A DNA stretch of 64,000 nucleotides from Hahella sp. HNIBRBA332 (lineage in GTDB: Bacteria; Pseudomonadota; Gammaproteobacteria; Pseudomonadales; Oleiphilaceae): the NCBI RefSeq assembly GCF_030719035.1, contig NZ_CP132203.1, forward strand, positions 5,722,501-5,786,500, read 5' to 3'. Under the pieces are notes generated by a model, which saw only the letters and a list, made by a program, of their open reading frames with translations, searched no databases and had not been told where the DNA came from. The position numbers and the translations under genes were made by a program. Below, piece by piece: positions 61,549 through 64,000 of this stretch. Each line of letters begins with the position of its first letter. The first letter of the stretch is position 1.

Positions 61549-62076
61549 ATGTTTACCGCATTTAATACTCCCGCGTTTCAGCGGGACTACGCACAGCTGA
61601 CCAAGGTAACGCTTAACCCGGAAAGGCATACGGCGGAGAATGCATTGATCCACTGTGAAATGGTGGCGTCCCGGGCGCTGCAACTGGCGGATCAGAATGG
61701 GTGTACGGAGCAAGAGAAACGGACGCTGGATGCGTTGGCCAAAGTGCACGATATTGGCAAGATCAACGGCTCCGCCAATCCGGAGGAATCGCTTAAAAAT
61801 TTATCGTTATACGGCGAGTTTGAGGAAAGCTTTATTAATCTGGTGAAGTACCACGACATTAATTTGCCCTGGTATATCTCCAAAACCAAAGGGCAACCAC
61901 CCAGCGACAAAGCCTGGCGGAAGATGGCGTCGAAAGTGGATGTGCGACTACTGTGTCTGTTCATGATCGCCGACCGCGTCGATTGTCCCGGCGGCTGGAC
62001 CGCCAACAAAGCGCTGATGTGGTTTTTAGAGGAAGCCGCGGAGCGGGGATATTATGCGCCAGTGCTGACGCAGTGA
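61549..62076 (+). CDS. HD-domain phosphohydrolase-like protein
   Basis: The 175-residue protein has the HD metal-binding pattern His35 (ALIHCEMV), His67-Asp68 (AKVHDIGKI) and a later Asp in MIADRVD. This pattern is known from phosphohydrolases acting on nucleotides. ATG 61549 is used because GAGGAG lies at 61536-61541; an ATG at 61534 overlaps that site. It is the second gene of the HAD-like pair. Substrate unknown. Confidence 0.75.
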   Translation: MFTAFNTPAFQRDYAQLTKVTLNPERHTAENALIHCEMVASRALQLADQNGCTEQEKRTLDALAKVHDIGKINGSANPEESLKNLSLYGEFEESFINLVKYHDINLPWYISKTKGQPPSDKAWRKMASKVDVRLLCLFMIADRVDCPGGWTANKALMWFLEEAAERGYYAPVLTQ

Positions 62077-62197
62077 GGCGGTGTCCGCCGCCAGTAATTC
62101 TCGCCCTGGTTCAGCCGCCCTGCGCCGGTCACAATGTTCAACGCGTTGTTGTCTATTAACAAGCACGAACATGGAGCGCCAGGGAGTTTGGCCTGAT

Positions 62198-62959
62198 ATG
62201 AAACATTACCGCATCACTGTCTTTACTGAGCTAGCGTATGCCGCCGTTTGTTATTTGGCCGCCGTTGGGGCGATGTTTTATTTCATCGCCTTCATCAACG
62301 GGCTGCCGGTTCCGAAAGCAATCAACGATGGTCCTGTAATTGATACGGCCATTGCGCTTTTCATCGACTTGGGCTTGATTGCATTGTTTGGGGTTCAACA
62401 TAGTCTGATGGCGCGCCAGTCCTTCAAACGCTGGCTGACGCGGCGTATTTCTCCCACGATCGAGCGCGCGACTTATTGTCTTGCTACGACATTGGTTTTT
62501 GCGGTGGTTTTTTATTTCTGGGCGCCGCTGCCCACGGTGGTCTGGTCGATAGACGGAGAGTCGGCCAGAATATTTTTTCTGACGCTGGCCTTCGCTGGAT
62601 GGGGCGTAATGTTTCTCGCCACTTTTATGCTCGATCATTTTGAACTGTTTGGCCTGCGTCAGCCCTGGCGTAAATTCCGGGGACAATCGGCGCCGGCGTC
62701 TGAATTTCGCGTCATTCAGTTCTATCGCGTCGTACGTCACCCTATTCAAAGCGGCATTCTGGTGGGCATGTGGTCCACCTCGGTCGCTACTGTGGGGCAC
62801 TGTGTTTTCGCCGGCGCTATGACGCTCTATATCCTGATCGGGCTGTATTTTGAAGAACGGGATCTGGTCCGCGAATTTGGGCGGACCTATCTGGATTACA
62901 GGCGGCGCGTCGGTATGTTGTTCCCCTTACCGAAGCGGGAGAAAACCGACGCGCGCTGA
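62198..62959 (+). CDS. Isoprenylcysteine/phospholipid-methyltransferase-like membrane protein (MddA/NnrU-like)
   Basis: The 253-residue integral membrane protein has about five to six helices. It carries the C-terminal SAM-binding pattern of membrane methyltransferases, 'YRVVRHPIQSGILVGMWS' and 'YFEERDLVREFGRTYLDYRRRVGMLFP'. This pattern fits methanethiol S-methyltransferase (MddA), which makes dimethyl sulfide, and the related NnrU and isoprenylcysteine methyltransferase groups. I cannot choose among them with certainty. ATG 62198 is preferred (AGGGAG upstream) over an in-frame ATG at 62171. Confidence 0.72.
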   Translation: MKHYRITVFTELAYAAVCYLAAVGAMFYFIAFINGLPVPKAINDGPVIDTAIALFIDLGLIALFGVQHSLMARQSFKRWLTRRISPTIERATYCLATTLVFAVVFYFWAPLPTVVWSIDGESARIFFLTLAFAGWGVMFLATFMLDHFELFGLRQPWRKFRGQSAPASEFRVIQFYRVVRHPIQSGILVGMWSTSVATVGHCVFAGAMTLYILIGLYFEERDLVREFGRTYLDYRRRVGMLFPLPKREKTDAR

Positions 62960-62989
62960 CAGAGGGCGTATTCGCCAGCGAAAGGACTG

Positions 62990-64000
62990 TTAAGCCTGAA
63001 GTTCGGCGAACGCCTCGCGAGTCAGGTTGCGGCTGCGTCCCTCCTGCACCACCACATTGTCTTCGATGCGAATGCCGCCATAGGGTTTTAGGGTGGCGAT
63101 CAGGTCCATATCACAACCGTGACCGGCGATATTTTTCACCATGTTATCGAGCAACATGGGAATGAAATACAGCCCCGGCTCAATGGTGATCACCATGTCT
63201 TTTTCCAATGTGCGGGTCAGACGCAGGAAGGGCGCGGAGTCGTCCGGTTTACGCAGGGTTCCGCTTTTATCCTGTTGATGGCCGCCTACGTCATGCACCT
63301 GCAGCCCCAGTAAATGACCCAGACCATGCGGGAAAAATACCTGCGGGATGCGCTTGTCCAGCTGCGCCTCTACGCCGTGTGAGCAAATACCGGTGTCATG
63401 CAGAATACTGGCGACGCCCGCCAGCGTGGCCTGATGCAATTCACTGAAGGCTTTGCCATGCACGGCTTGAGCGGCGATGGACAACTGCAGCGTATTGACC
63501 TGTTCGATCAGTTCCGCAAACAGGCCCTGGTCCGCCGTGTAAGTGCGGGTGATGTCGCTGGCGTATCCTCCGAAGGCTGCCCCAGCGTCAATCAGCAGCG
63601 TGCGCACAGCCTCGGGTTGTATAGGATTTTTCTTTTCATAATGCAGCACCGCCGCATTTTCATTCAGCGCCACAATGCCGGGATAGGGCTCCTGGTTGGA
63701 TAGCTGGCCGCTGGCGGCGAGAAAGTCCCGGTAGACGTCGCATTCGCTTTTACCCGCCAGGAACGCGGCTTGGGCGGCTTTATGCCCCGCGGCCCCAGCC
63801 TGGTTGGCGCGCCACAAACAATCAATTTCGAACTCGGTTTTATAGGCGCGCTGATAATTCAGCCTGTGCAGCAGCGCTTCCGGGTTGACGCTCAAATTCG
63901 GGTTGAGCCCCGGCGCTTCGTTATATTCCGGGCCGACCCAGGCGGTTTTCCCGCTGATCTGCGGCAGCCATTCCTGTAGGGAACTCACTGGCTCTATGCG
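62990..64000 (-). CDS. pepQ: Xaa-Pro dipeptidase PepQ (N-terminal part beyond the window)
   Basis: PepQ is a metallopeptidase that cleaves X-Pro dipeptides. The visible C-terminal part has the pita-bread metal ligands: Asp residues in LLIDAGAAFGGYASDITRTY, His in HGLGHLLGLQVHDVGG, and Glu in ITIEPGLYF and GIRIEDNVVV. It ends 'SRNLTREAFAELQA', resembling Escherichia coli PepQ (443 residues). The frame stays open to the last base of the window, so about 100 N-terminal residues are missing. The apparent GTG start at 63988 is internal. Confidence 0.92.
   Translation of the reverse strand, partial: RIEPVSSLQEWLPQISGKTAWVGPEYNEAPGLNPNLSVNPEALLHRLNYQRAYKTEFEIDCLWRANQAGAAGHKAAQAAFLAGKSECDVYRDFLAASGQLSNQEPYPGIVALNENAAVLHYEKKNPIQPEAVRTLLIDAGAAFGGYASDITRTYTADQGLFAELIEQVNTLQLSIAAQAVHGKAFSELHQATLAGVASILHDTGICSHGVEAQLDKRIPQVFFPHGLGHLLGLQVHDVGGHQQDKSGTLRKPDDSAPFLRLTRTLEKDMVITIEPGLYFIPMLLDNMVKNIAGHGCDMDLIATLKPYGGIRIEDNVVVQEGRSRNLTREAFAELQA

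Noticed and set aside
1..64000. CRISPR arrays, tRNA or rRNA genes
   Set aside because: No regularly spaced repeats, cloverleaf-like sequences or conserved rRNA segments were noticed while reading both strands. This was by eye, so a dedicated scan could still find a divergent tRNA.

Overview
The window is chromosomal DNA from a gammaproteobacterium and is centred on the replication origin. The gene order rpmH-rnpA-yidD-yidC-mnmE-(...)-mnmG-rsmG-parA-parB-atpIBEFHAGDC-glmU-glmS on one side and dnaA-dnaN-recF-gyrB on the other is that of the Pseudomonas/Oceanospirillales part of the class. Moderate GC, an alpha-2-macroglobulin/PBP1C pair and a YopT-like protease suggest a marine Hahella-like organism. 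The genus is my inference, not something the sequence proves.

Layout. 1-6214: a peptide/nickel-type ABC importer (binding protein, permease, a permease-ATPase fusion, second ATPase). 6215-8903: a secreted beta-helix protein and a small P-loop kinase-like protein. 8966-17250 (minus strand): gyrB, recF, a MarC-family membrane protein, an AarF/UbiB-family kinase-like gene, dnaN and dnaA. The MarC and AarF genes interrupt the usual dnaN-recF neighbourhood, and recF carries two parS sites. 17251-18134: oriC-like region with a cluster of DnaA boxes and the switch in gene direction. 18135-39167 (plus strand): ribosomal protein L34, RNase P protein, membrane insertion, tRNA modification, chromosome partition, ATP synthase and UDP-GlcNAc synthesis genes. 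A second DnaA-box cluster lies just before mnmG, where Escherichia coli has its origin.

39168-45653: a strain-variable-looking island directly downstream of glmS, the Tn7 target site. A Tn7-like end appears to start 25 nt after the glmS stop codon. The cargo is a protein with two GHKL ATPase domains (a MORC/Hsp90-like one at the N terminus and a histidine-kinase-like one at the C terminus), a translationally coupled receiver-like protein, and a convergent, overlapping cytosine-5 DNA methyltransferase. No restriction nuclease is visible. I regard this three-gene cassette as the best candidate for an undescribed system, possibly signalling-based DNA defence.

45654-64000: a YopT-like cysteine protease, PBP1C and a 2040-residue alpha-2-macroglobulin, a lipoprotein with a CPBP protease, a cyclic-nucleotide-binding/rhodanese protein, a second CPBP protease fused to repeat domains, a LysR regulator with a divergent HAD-like/HD-domain pair, an isoprenylcysteine-methyltransferase-like membrane protein, and the 3' part of pepQ, which runs off the window. 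I saw no rRNA, tRNA, CRISPR array or intact insertion sequence.
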